From Paenibacillus donghaensis (GTDB taxonomy: Bacteria > Bacillota > Bacilli > Paenibacillales > Paenibacillaceae), in contig NZ_CP021780.1 of assembly GCF_002192415.1 (NCBI RefSeq), positions 8,246,001-8,310,000 of the forward strand: a DNA stretch of 64,000 nt, read 5' to 3'. Position numbers and translations under genes: made by a program. How positions within the stretch are numbered: the stretch's first letter is position 1; each line of letters starts with the position of its first letter. Of this stretch, positions 33,519-42,227 are shown in pieces. The notes under the pieces were generated by a model that saw nothing but the letters and a program-made list of their open reading frames with translations, ran no database searches and was not told the DNA's origin.

Positions 33519-34421
33519 ATGAATCTCCCCTTTCAAATGAATGCCAAACAACGATTAAGCCGATCCATCCGAATGCCCAAAAAGCGGGTGAACCGGTCCA
33601 TATGGGGGACCCTTTCTTTATTCGCCCTGCTGACCGTGTTTGGAGCATTTATGATTCTGCCGCTCGTCTACGCTGTCAATAATGCGTTCAAGCCGCTGGA
33701 TGAGATCTTTATCTTCCCGCCGACGTTATTTGTCCGGCATCCGACGATGAATAACTTTATTGATCTGTTCAACCTGCTCGGCAATTCATGGGTTCCGTTC
33801 TCACGGTATGTGTTCAATACGGTATTTATTACCGGCGTGGGCATTGTCGGACACGTGTTGCTAGCCTCGGCTGCAGCGTATCCACTGGCTAAACATCATT
33901 TTCCCGGCAAAAAGATCCTGTTCAGCATCGTTGTCCTGTCGCTGATGTTCACGCCAGCTGTAACCGCCATGCCAAACTATATGATCATGTCCTGGCTGGG
34001 GCTCATCGACACGTACTGGGCCGTCATTATACCGGCGTTTGCCTATTCACTCGGGTTGTATTTAATGAAGCAATTCATGGAACAGATTCCGGATGTGCTG
34101 CTGGAAGCCGCCAAGATGGACGGCGCAAGTGAATACCGTATCTTCTGGTCCATCGTCATGCCTAACGTTAAGCCGGCTTGGCTGACGCTCATTATTCTAT
34201 TATTCCAGATTCTGTGGGGCAGTGACGGGAACGGGTTCATTTACAGCGAACAGCTGAAATCGCTTCACTTCGCAGCAGCCCAGGTAGTGGCCGGGGGAAT
34301 TGCCCGTTCCGGTGCGGCGGCGGCGGTCGCCCTCATTCTAATGAGCGTGCCCATTACGCTGTTTATTTTCTCGCAGAGCCGGATCATAGAGACGATGGCT
34401 ACTTCGGGAATGAAGGACTAA
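33519..34421 (+). CDS. CUT1 sugar ABC transporter permease, MalG type (pair 1)
   Basis: Inner-membrane permease of about 300 residues. After a basic 35-residue N-terminus come six hydrophobic segments, with the EAA loop EAAKMDGASEYRIFWSIVMP. The ATG at 33519 has AAAGGTGG upstream; an open frame reaching back to 33477 lies within the neighbouring gene and is not preferred. It starts 5 bp after the partner permease stop. The next gene, an NHL-repeat protein, begins 13 bp after its end, so the transporter and the surface proteins form one transcript. Confidence 0.92.
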   Translation: MNLPFQMNAKQRLSRSIRMPKKRVNRSIWGTLSLFALLTVFGAFMILPLVYAVNNAFKPLDEIFIFPPTLFVRHPTMNNFIDLFNLLGNSWVPFSRYVFNTVFITGVGIVGHVLLASAAAYPLAKHHFPGKKILFSIVVLSLMFTPAVTAMPNYMIMSWLGLIDTYWAVIIPAFAYSLGLYLMKQFMEQIPDVLLEAAKMDGASEYRIFWSIVMPNVKPAWLTLIILLFQILWGSDGNGFIYSEQLKSLHFAAAQVVAGGIARSGAAAAVALILMSVPITLFIFSQSRIIETMATSGMKD

Positions 34422-34434
34422 GGGGGGAAGGCAG

Positions 34435-35943
34435 TTGATAGCAAAAAAATGGCTGCTCGCGGTTATGGCAGCATCCCTGCTGTTATTTCATGCAGCTCCT
34501 GCGCCGGCGTATGCTGAGTCTACGCCCTATGAGAGCTACAACTATAATTACTGGGAAGAAGCAGTACCTGCACCTGCTGCTTATATACCGGATCGCACCC
34601 TTTCAGGCAAGGATCTTGGGGTAGGCGATTTTCGGGATCCTGGCGACATGGTCGTTGCGGCAAGTGGACTGATCTATATTGTCGATAGCGGAAACGGACG
34701 GATTGTCTGCCTGGATAGTGACTGGAAGGTTAACAAGGTCATCAGCGGCTTTGATAACCAAGGCAAGGCAGATACATTCAAGAATCCAAGCGGATTATAC
34801 GTTAATCATGAAGGCAATTTATTTGTTGCCGATACGGATAACGGACGTATTGTTGTTCTATCCCAGGATGGCGTTTTGCTCCGGATGATAGAGCAGCCGC
34901 AATCTGATATTTTACCGGCTGACTTCAAGTTTATTCCCGTCAAGGTGACCGTGGATCAGGCTGAACGGGTCTATGTCATTGCTAAGGGGATATTCGAAGG
35001 AATAATGCAGTTTGATCAGAACGGTGACTTTATCGGTTATGTAGGTACGAACAAGGTGAAGCGTGACTATACCGAATATGTATGGCGGATGCTCTCAACC
35101 AAAGCGCAGAAAGCGCAAATGGCGCTGTTTGTGCCTACAGAGTTCTCCAATATCGATGTGGATTCCAAAGGGTTTCTGTATGCCACCAATATTGATCCGG
35201 GCTCGAAGGAACCCATCAAGCGTCTTAATCCATCCGGCGAGGATGTGCTGAAGCGGTTCGGATACTTCGATATTAAGGGTGATATCCGGTTCCGGTTGTC
35301 GGTAGGACCTTCGAAGTTCACAGATATTAAGGTTCTTGCGAACGGGATGTACAGTGCTCTAGATGCTAACCAGGGCAAAGTATTCACCTACAATGATGAA
35401 GGCGATCTTCTCTATGTATACGGCGGCAAGGGCAACCAGGTGGGAACCTTCAAAATACCGGTAGCGGTAGAATTCTCTGGCGGGAACCAGCTTGTTCTGG
35501 ACCGGGGAAAAGGAAACATAGTCATCTTCAAGCCAACCCGGTTTGGCACCCGTGTGAATCAAGCAGTGGGGTATCACTATAATGGTGAAGATGCCCAGGC
35601 TGTCCCGGTGTGGAGGGAAGTTCTGCAGCTGAATTCCAACTATGATATCGCTTATATCGGCATTGGCAAATCATTGCTGATGGAGAAAAACAATAAAGAG
35701 GCGCTGGAATATTTCGAGCTCGGAATGGACCGCGACGGTTATTCTGTAGCCTTCAAACGGTACCGCAGAGAAGTCATGCAGGAGCACTTCGGAACATTTT
35801 TGACAGCGATAATGGTCCTGGCGGCCGTATGGATTGCTTTCAAGCTCTTTAGCTTCTGGAGAAGAAAGCGGCTGTCCGAAACATCCAAGCAGGCTTCGCA
35901 GAACCTTAAGGAGGGTAAAGCCCATGAGGCAGGATTTCATTAA
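34435..35943 (+). CDS. Membrane-anchored NHL-repeat protein with a TPR-like segment
   Basis: Exported protein of 502 residues with a signal peptide (LLAVMAASLLLFHAAPAPAYA) and a C-terminal membrane helix (TAIMVLAAVWIAFKLFSF) followed by a basic tail. In between are NHL-type beta-propeller blades such as FRDPGDMVVAASGLIYIVDS and FKNPSGLYVNHEGNLFVADT, then a short TPR-like helix pair (YDIAYIGIGKSLLMEKNNKEALEYFELG). Start is TTG 34435 after GGGGGGAAGG. The propeller would sit outside the membrane, where such folds bind proteins or sugars. Its place between two permease pairs suggests a scaffold or substrate-binding role in import. That role is inference; I know of no characterised homologue. Confidence 0.8.
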   Translation: MIAKKWLLAVMAASLLLFHAAPAPAYAESTPYESYNYNYWEEAVPAPAAYIPDRTLSGKDLGVGDFRDPGDMVVAASGLIYIVDSGNGRIVCLDSDWKVNKVISGFDNQGKADTFKNPSGLYVNHEGNLFVADTDNGRIVVLSQDGVLLRMIEQPQSDILPADFKFIPVKVTVDQAERVYVIAKGIFEGIMQFDQNGDFIGYVGTNKVKRDYTEYVWRMLSTKAQKAQMALFVPTEFSNIDVDSKGFLYATNIDPGSKEPIKRLNPSGEDVLKRFGYFDIKGDIRFRLSVGPSKFTDIKVLANGMYSALDANQGKVFTYNDEGDLLYVYGGKGNQVGTFKIPVAVEFSGGNQLVLDRGKGNIVIFKPTRFGTRVNQAVGYHYNGEDAQAVPVWREVLQLNSNYDIAYIGIGKSLLMEKNNKEALEYFELGMDRDGYSVAFKRYRREVMQEHFGTFLTAIMVLAAVWIAFKLFSFWRRKRLSETSKQASQNLKEGKAHEAGFH

Positions 35944-36544
35944 ATTTCCGCTGCACCTCATTGTGCATCCGTTTGATAGCTTTTGGGATATGAAGTATGA
36001 AGGGAAAGGTAAAATCCGGGTAACCCTGACGATTCTGCTTCTGGTAGTCATTTCGATGATTCTAAAGAATCAGTTCGCCGGTTTCCTTGTCAATTATAAT
36101 GATCCCCGCCACTTAAACAGCATCACGCAATTATTTACGATTGTATTTCCCTTCTTTCTGTGGTGCCTGTCGAACTGGGCGATCACCACGTTAATGGACG
36201 GGGAAGGGAAATTCAAGGAAATTATGATGGCCACAGGTTATGCGCTCGTTCCCATTGTGATTATTTATACGCCGATGGTTATTGCAAGCCGGTTTATGGC
36301 TGAGGAAGAGACGACCTTCTATTATTTGATGATGACGATATCGTCCATATGGTTTGTAGCCCTATTGTTCGTCGGCATTATGACAGTCCATCAATATACC
36401 GTACCCAAAGCCATTGTAACGATGCTGCTCACGGTGGTTGTCATGGGAATTGTCGTATTTCTCGGAGCGCTCGTATTAAGTATGCTCCAGCAAATTATAG
36501 AGTTCTTCGTTAACATTTATCGGGAATTAACTTTCCGTACGTAA
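35924..36544 (+). CDS. YIP1-family integral membrane protein
   Basis: Protein of about 206 residues with five hydrophobic segments, including VTLTILLLVVISMIL, LFTIVFPFFLWCLSNWAI and IVTMLLTVVVMGIVVFLGALVLS. The N-terminal IVHPFDSFWDMKYEGKGK and overall layout match YIP1-type proteins that occur beside DUF5696 genes in Paenibacillaceae. The ATG at 35924 has AAGGAGGG about 8 nt upstream and overlaps the end of the NHL gene by 20 bp, so the two are probably translated together. A longer open frame from 35834 would overlap more and is not used. Its function in these operons is not known. Confidence 0.82.
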   Translation: MRQDFIKFPLHLIVHPFDSFWDMKYEGKGKIRVTLTILLLVVISMILKNQFAGFLVNYNDPRHLNSITQLFTIVFPFFLWCLSNWAITTLMDGEGKFKEIMMATGYALVPIVIIYTPMVIASRFMAEEETTFYYLMMTISSIWFVALLFVGIMTVHQYTVPKAIVTMLLTVVVMGIVVFLGALVLSMLQQIIEFFVNIYRELTFRT

Positions 36545-36558
36545 AGGAGGCCGCACCT

Positions 36559-39138
36559 GTGAAAAATCGTAAAATACTGGTTGCGGTGCTGGCCTGTGCC
36601 GCAGCTGTCTGTATCCTTGCCGCTTCTGCCTTATTCTTCACCTCCCGCGGAGTCAAGGCTGTTGAAGCCTCTTCCTATATGGAAGTAACTGCTGAGCTTG
36701 AAGCCGGAAGCGAGCTGACTGCACTGCCTGATTCGTCGAAGGGTGTACCGGGAATGCAGCTGGTAGCAGATGATGCAGAGCTGTCCTTATACTACAATCC
36801 TGAAACAACGGAAGTAGCAGTTAAGGATAAACGTCAAGGCCATATCTGGTACAGCAATCCGGTCAACCGTGATGAGGATGCTCTGGCTTCAGGATTCGAG
36901 AAGGAGCTGCTGTCATCGCAGTTAACGGTACTGTTCCGTGACGCTGTAGGTACGCTGGAATCCTATACCAACTTCGCCCAGAGCATCAGCAGCAAACAGT
37001 TTACTGCCGAGAGGATTAAGAATGGGCTTCGTATTGTATATACCATTGGGGATACGTCGATTGGAATCGATGCTCTGCCTAAGTATATAAGTGTAACGAG
37101 AATGGAAGAGAGGGTTCTGTCCAAGCTGGATGAGTCTAGTGCTAAATATGTAAGACTGCGCTATTACCCCAAAGAGGGCAGCCCGGAGGTTCTGGAACGG
37201 ATTGATGCCCAAGTCTCCAAAGCGCTGGTTCTGGGTAAAATGACAGCCGCTTTTACGAAGTCCGGTTATTCTGCGGAAGATCTGGCCTTCGATAATGAGG
37301 AGAATGGAATAGGCGGCGGTGCCGGATCGACCAAGCCAAACTTCGTTATTCCGCTGGAATACCGGTTAGATGGAGGATCACTGGTTGTATCCGTCCCCGT
37401 GAACCAGGTCAAGGAAAGCGGAGAGTATCAGATACGCAGCCTTGAGGTGCTCAATATGTTTGGGGCTGCAGATCAGCAGACAGATGGCTACATGCTCGTT
37501 CCTGACGGCTCTGGCAGCCTGATTTATTTGAATAATGGAAAAGTGAAGGAAGAGCAGTATGTACAGCGTGTGTATGGCCCGGACCCTAACGATAACAGCT
37601 ACAGACGCGGGCAGGTCAGTGAGAATGCAAGAATGCCGGTGTATGGATTAAAGGCCGGTGATGCTGCGTGGTTCGCCGTGATCGAGAAAGGAGATGCCAT
37701 AGCCAGCATAGCCGCCGATATCAGCGGCAAGAAGAACTCATACAATTTCATTCACAGCAGCTACACCTTGCGGGGGGAGGATGAGCTTGAGCTGTACACA
37801 GGCTCTACAATCCAGGAGATACAGCTGCTGAATGAAGAAATATACAAAGGTGATATTCAGGTTCGCTATAGCTTCCTGAGCAAGGACAAGGCCAGCTATT
37901 CAGGAATGGCAGAGCTGTACCGGAATAAGCTGGTGACGGAGGAATCGCTGCAGCCTTTAGAGGAGGAGCAGAACATTCCTTTTTATCTGGGTATGCTGGG
38001 GGCTGTCGATAAACAGAAGTCATTTCTTGGCGTCCCTTACCGGTCCGAGATTGCAATGACCTCCTTCGGGCAGGCTGCGCAAATTGCGGATCAATTGAAG
38101 CAGGATGGCATTGACCGGTTGCTTATGCGGTATACGGGCTGGTCTGAAAAAGGCGTAAACCACGCTACACCAAATAAGCTGAAGACTGAAAGTGTTGTGG
38201 GAAGCAAATCGGAGCTCCTTGAATTAACGAAGAAGCTGGAACAGTCAGGCGGGACGTTATTCCCGGATGTGGCTTTCCAGCAGATTTATCATGATGATGG
38301 CGGCTTTACACCCTCCTCCGACGCAGCAAGATTCGTGACAAGGGAAGAGGCAGAGCTTTATCCTTACAATCGGGCATTTAACAGGATGGATATGACGCTC
38401 GGAAGCTACTATTTATTGTCTCCTGCCAAGCTGCCTTATTATGTTGACACGTTTATGAACAAGTATAAATCCTATGAAATGAAAGGAGTATCCCTGCGGG
38501 ATCTCGGCAGTGTGCTCAGCTCGGACTTCCGGGTTAGCCGGGTCATTCAGCGGGAAACGGCCAAACAAATCGTGGAAGAACAGTTGGGTAAACTTAATCA
38601 GAACATCGGCCAAACCATGATCGCAGGGGGAAATGCCTACGCATGGCCCTACTCCGACAATCTGATCAATGTACCCACATCCTCCAGTGGATTCGTACTG
38701 ACAGATGAAGAAATCCCTTTCTATGAAATGGTCATTCATGGCTTCATCAACTACGCAGGGGCTGCGGTTAATCTGAGTGATGAACAGGATATCAGGCAGC
38801 AGCTGCTTCGCTCGGTTGAGCTTGGTGCGGCACCGCATTTCTCTTGGTCGTATGAACCCTCCTCCAAGCTGAAGTTCACTCATTTTGACAGCATGTATGC
38901 AACCTATTACAAGGATTGGTACGATCAGGCGGTTTCGATGTACAAGGAAGTCAATAACGTGCTCTCCCCCGTACAGAATGCGCAAATCGTGAACCATATA
39001 CGCCATCAGGAGGGTGTTGTGGAGGTAGAGTACAGCAACGGTATAACAATCTATGTCAATTACACTGATGAGGATGTCTCCGTCCAAGGATTCACAATCG
39101 GAGCCGGACAATATGGGATAGAAGGTGGGCAGTCATGA
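36559..39138 (+). CDS. DUF5696-like extracellular protein
   Basis: Exported protein of 859 residues. An N-terminal hydrophobic stretch (ILVAVLACAAAVCILAASALFF) acts as signal or anchor. A beta-rich half (about 60-430) contains MLVPDGSGSLIYLNNG. The C-terminal half (about 480-830) alternates strands and helices, with IDRLLMRYTGWSEKG, TLFPDVAFQQIYHDDGGF and MIAGGNAYAWPYSDNLINVP, a pattern like a glycosidase-type barrel. I recall such features from DUF5696 proteins; enzymatic activity has not been assigned as far as I know. GTG 36559 follows AAAGGAGG. Its end overlaps the next permease start by 4 bp. A surface enzyme or binding protein for the imported glycan is an inference. Confidence 0.8.
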   Translation: MKNRKILVAVLACAAAVCILAASALFFTSRGVKAVEASSYMEVTAELEAGSELTALPDSSKGVPGMQLVADDAELSLYYNPETTEVAVKDKRQGHIWYSNPVNRDEDALASGFEKELLSSQLTVLFRDAVGTLESYTNFAQSISSKQFTAERIKNGLRIVYTIGDTSIGIDALPKYISVTRMEERVLSKLDESSAKYVRLRYYPKEGSPEVLERIDAQVSKALVLGKMTAAFTKSGYSAEDLAFDNEENGIGGGAGSTKPNFVIPLEYRLDGGSLVVSVPVNQVKESGEYQIRSLEVLNMFGAADQQTDGYMLVPDGSGSLIYLNNGKVKEEQYVQRVYGPDPNDNSYRRGQVSENARMPVYGLKAGDAAWFAVIEKGDAIASIAADISGKKNSYNFIHSSYTLRGEDELELYTGSTIQEIQLLNEEIYKGDIQVRYSFLSKDKASYSGMAELYRNKLVTEESLQPLEEEQNIPFYLGMLGAVDKQKSFLGVPYRSEIAMTSFGQAAQIADQLKQDGIDRLLMRYTGWSEKGVNHATPNKLKTESVVGSKSELLELTKKLEQSGGTLFPDVAFQQIYHDDGGFTPSSDAARFVTREEAELYPYNRAFNRMDMTLGSYYLLSPAKLPYYVDTFMNKYKSYEMKGVSLRDLGSVLSSDFRVSRVIQRETAKQIVEEQLGKLNQNIGQTMIAGGNAYAWPYSDNLINVPTSSSGFVLTDEEIPFYEMVIHGFINYAGAAVNLSDEQDIRQQLLRSVELGAAPHFSWSYEPSSKLKFTHFDSMYATYYKDWYDQAVSMYKEVNNVLSPVQNAQIVNHIRHQEGVVEVEYSNGITIYVNYTDEDVSVQGFTIGAGQYGIEGGQS

Positions 39139-40034
39139 GGGGGAATAAGCTCAGCTTAAATCACAAGCGCTCTTTTCTGGGTATAGCCTTTATTACGCCA
39201 TGGCTGCTAGGATTCGTGTTCCTGTTCGCGACTCCGCTCATTCAGTCCATTAAATTCAGCTTCAGCAAATTAACCGTAGATCCATCCGGATTCTCACTGA
39301 ACTGGGTGGGCTGGTCTAACTTCAACAATGCGTTGTTCATAGATGCGTCCTTTAACCGCGTATTAACCGAATCCGTCAGGGATATGGTGCTTAACGTTCC
39401 GATGATCCTGTTCTTCAGCCTCTTCTCGGCAACGCTGCTGAATCAGAAATTCCGGGGGAGAATTCTGGCCCGTGCGATATTCTTTCTGCCGGTTATTCTG
39501 GCCTCCAACGCGATATCGGCGGCAGAAGCATCCGGACTGATCAATCTGGTTGGCGATGCTACGGCTGTGAACGAATTGGGTCAGTCGGGCTCACAGTATA
39601 ATGTCATGTCGATGGTTATGATTCTGAGTGATATCGGTTTGCCGCTGTCGTTCGTGGATTATATTGTGGACGCCATCCTGCGGATCTATGAGATTATTAC
39701 GAGTTCGGGTGTACAGATTCTGATCTTTCTGGCTGCGCTGCAGTCTGTTCCCGGGGCCATGTATGAGGTAGCCAAGATTGAAGGGGCAACCGCCTATGAA
39801 TCCTTCTGGAAAATTACATTTCCGTTAGTGAGCCCGCTCATCCTGACCAACGTTATTTATACCATTATTGACTCTTTCTCGGGCAGTACGGTGACCCGGA
39901 TGATATTTACAACCGCGTTCACCACACAGAATTTCGGTCTCAGTGCGGCGATGTCCTGGATTTATACGCTGATTATCAGCCTTATCCTGATCATTGTGGG
40001 TTATGGGCTATCCAAAAGAGTGCATTACAACTGA
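39135..40034 (+). CDS. CUT1 sugar ABC transporter permease, MalF type (pair 2)
   Basis: Inner-membrane permease of 299 residues with docking loop EVAKIEGATAYESFWKITFP. Compared with the first-pair MalF subunit it has a different N-terminus and an extra stretch of about 40 residues between hydrophobic segments 3 and 4 (about residues 135-185, VGDATAVNELGQSGSQYN onward). Its ATG overlaps the stop of the DUF5696-like gene (ATGA). It starts the second permease pair of the operon. Which binding protein it uses, the 453-residue lipoprotein or one elsewhere, cannot be told from the sequence. Confidence 0.9.
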   Translation: MRGNKLSLNHKRSFLGIAFITPWLLGFVFLFATPLIQSIKFSFSKLTVDPSGFSLNWVGWSNFNNALFIDASFNRVLTESVRDMVLNVPMILFFSLFSATLLNQKFRGRILARAIFFLPVILASNAISAAEASGLINLVGDATAVNELGQSGSQYNVMSMVMILSDIGLPLSFVDYIVDAILRIYEIITSSGVQILIFLAALQSVPGAMYEVAKIEGATAYESFWKITFPLVSPLILTNVIYTIIDSFSGSTVTRMIFTTAFTTQNFGLSAAMSWIYTLIISLILIIVGYGLSKRVHYN

Positions 40035-40057
40035 TAAATAGCAAAGGAGGTACGGCT

Positions 40058-41062
40058 ATGCAATCTCCACTACCTGTTCGTAAAGAGGCGAATCACTATA
40101 GAGTCCAGAAGGCGAGAGGTAAGGCAGTAGATATTCTGTATTCACTGTTTCGCTATGCGCTTGTCATCGGGATTTCATTCATTATTGTTTACCCGCTGAT
40201 TATGAAATTCTCGATCGCCTTCAAAGACAAAACGGACATTTATAATCCGACAATTTATTTGATACCGGTGCACTTTACGCTTGATAACATTAAGATGGCG
40301 ATGCAGATCCTGGACTACTTCCCGCTGCTGGGGAATACGCTGCTCTTCGTCGTAGTAACCACGCTGCTAACCACTGCTTCCTGCGCCTTGGCGGGTTACG
40401 GCTTTGCCCGATTCTCCTTTCCGGGAAGCAACATCCTGTTCGCGCTCGTCGTTCTGACCTTGCTTGTACCCACCAGCACGCTGATGGTGCCGATGTATCT
40501 GCATTTCAGAAGCTTTGATATTCTGGGACTTGTGCAGCTGTTCACAGGCAAAGACGGGATCAATCTGCTCAATACGTATTGGCCTTCCGTTATTACATCG
40601 GCGACAGCTATCGGGTTAAAAGCGGGCTTGTTCATCTATATTTTCCGCCAATTCTTCAAAGGAATGCCGAAGGAAATAGAAGAAGCCGCTCTGATTGACG
40701 GTGCGGGAGGCGTTAAAACCTTCTTGCGGATTATGCTGCCGAATGCAGTCTCCCCAATGATTACCGTCATTCTGTTCTGCTTCGTCTGGCAGTATAACGA
40801 TACCTTCTTCACCTCCCTCTTCATGAGTGAGGTGGCGCTTATGCCTACGAAGGTCAGTTCGTTAGCGGCTCAGGCGAATGCATTGCTTCCGGGCCTGCTG
40901 GGGACAGGGGCGGGCGGTTCGAATATTAAGGCAGATCCAAACCATGTAGCCATGATTATCGATACCGGCATATTGCTGGCCATTATCCCGCTTATTCTGC
41001 TGTATATGGTGGTGCAGCGTTACTTCGTAGAGAGCGTCGAGCGGAGCGGTATTATTGGCTAA
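40058..41062 (+). CDS. CUT1 sugar ABC transporter permease, MalG type (pair 2)
   Basis: Inner-membrane permease of 334 residues, longer than usual because of a basic N-terminus of about 35 residues and an extra segment near the C-terminus (QANALLPGLLGTGAGGSNIK). The docking loop is EAALIDGAGGVKTFLRIMLP. AAAGGAGG stands about 8 nt before the ATG, 23 bp after the partner permease. The GH26 gene follows 34 bp later. It completes the second import channel of the operon. The long MalG form with the Gly-rich insertion differs clearly from the first-pair subunit, so the two pairs are not a recent duplication. Confidence 0.9.
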   Translation: MQSPLPVRKEANHYRVQKARGKAVDILYSLFRYALVIGISFIIVYPLIMKFSIAFKDKTDIYNPTIYLIPVHFTLDNIKMAMQILDYFPLLGNTLLFVVVTTLLTTASCALAGYGFARFSFPGSNILFALVVLTLLVPTSTLMVPMYLHFRSFDILGLVQLFTGKDGINLLNTYWPSVITSATAIGLKAGLFIYIFRQFFKGMPKEIEEAALIDGAGGVKTFLRIMLPNAVSPMITVILFCFVWQYNDTFFTSLFMSEVALMPTKVSSLAAQANALLPGLLGTGAGGSNIKADPNHVAMIIDTGILLAIIPLILLYMVVQRYFVESVERSGIIG

Positions 41063-41096
41063 CCGATTGATGAAGAAGGATGGAGGAACCTTTAAA

Positions 41097-42122
41097 ATGT
41101 ACAATCAAAGCGATTCCAGATATACAGTGGACCCTAAACTCGTGAATCCGCGAGCAGATGCGAATGCCCGCAGACTGATGAAATATCTATGTGACATCTA
41201 TGGGTCCCGCATATTAACTGGCCAGCAGATTGGAGTCGAATCGACCCCCGAGCTTGATATCCTATACGGGGTAACCGGTAAGTACCCGGCTGTATATGGC
41301 TTTGACTTCATGAACTACTCGCCCTCCCGAACGGAACGGGGGGCAGAGTGCAGGGATACCGACACGGCCATCGATTGGTGGAAGAGCGGGGGGATCGTCA
41401 CCTTTTGCTGGCATTGGAATGCTCCCAAGGATCTCATCGATCTTCCTCCAGACAAGAACTGGGATACCGGATTCTATACCAAGGCAACTACCTTTGACAT
41501 TACGCAGGCGATGGACCATCCGGAATCGGAGGAGTTTCAATTGCTCCTTCGGGATATGGATGTTATAGCGCTGCAGTTGAAACGGCTGCAGGATGCCGGG
41601 GTGCCCGTACTATGGAGGCCATTGCATGAGGCATCGGGTGGCTGGTTCTGGTGGGGAGCGCATGGCGCAGATCCTTGTATCCGGCTGTGGAAACTGATGT
41701 ACGACCGGATGACGAATATGCATAAGCTGAACAATCTGATCTGGGTATGGAATGGCCAGCATGCCGATTGGTACCCGGGTGACGAATACGTCGATATTAT
41801 CGGAGAGGATCTGTATCCTTCAGTCAGGGATTACAGCTCACAGCAGGAGCATTTTCAGAAAGCAAGGACTTATACGAAGCAGAACAAAGTGATAGCCTTA
41901 TCGGAGAACGGCGTATTGCCAGACCCGGATTTGATGCTGAAGGATCAAGCCCTGTGGGCCTGGAACTGCACATGGTACGGCACGTTTGTCTATGTGACAG
42001 AAGATGGCCGAAGAGAATACAGCAGTGCATACACGGAGAGGGAACAGCTGATCAAATATTATGATCATCCTCTTACGGTGACCAAGGATGAGCTTCCAAA
42101 TCTGATAGAATACGATATCTAA
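41097..42122 (+). CDS. GH26-family beta-mannanase-like enzyme, intracellular
   Basis: Glycoside hydrolase of about 341 residues without signal peptide. ILTGQQ near the N-terminus, GFDFM and FCWHWNAPKD fit GH26. The acid/base Glu is at about 178 in LWRPLHEASGGWFWWG and the nucleophile Glu at about 270 in VIALSENGVLPD. Characterised relatives cut beta-1,4-mannans. The lack of export signal points to hydrolysis of imported manno-oligosaccharides. The ATG at 41097 has GGAGG about 9 nt upstream; an open frame from 41055 overlaps the permease end and is not used. It follows the second permease pair directly. A stem-loop after it separates it from the GH5 gene. Confidence 0.9.
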   Translation: MYNQSDSRYTVDPKLVNPRADANARRLMKYLCDIYGSRILTGQQIGVESTPELDILYGVTGKYPAVYGFDFMNYSPSRTERGAECRDTDTAIDWWKSGGIVTFCWHWNAPKDLIDLPPDKNWDTGFYTKATTFDITQAMDHPESEEFQLLLRDMDVIALQLKRLQDAGVPVLWRPLHEASGGWFWWGAHGADPCIRLWKLMYDRMTNMHKLNNLIWVWNGQHADWYPGDEYVDIIGEDLYPSVRDYSSQQEHFQKARTYTKQNKVIALSENGVLPDPDLMLKDQALWAWNCTWYGTFVYVTEDGRREYSSAYTEREQLIKYYDHPLTVTKDELPNLIEYDI

Positions 42123-42163
42123 GACCAGTGCGTTTTGCGCAGGGCGGATACATTTTAGACATG

Positions 42164-42206
42164 AAATGCTGGAGACCCGCTTAAATTGGCCCTCCGGCAT
42201 TTTTAT
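42164..42206 (+). terminator. Stem-loop with T-rich tail between GH26 and GH5 genes
   Basis: AATGCTGGAG and CTCCGGCATT pair with one G-T, followed by TTTTATTT. It could end the long operon or attenuate read-through into GH5. Confidence 0.7.
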
Positions 42207-42227
42207 TTAAGGGAAGGGAGTTGAATC

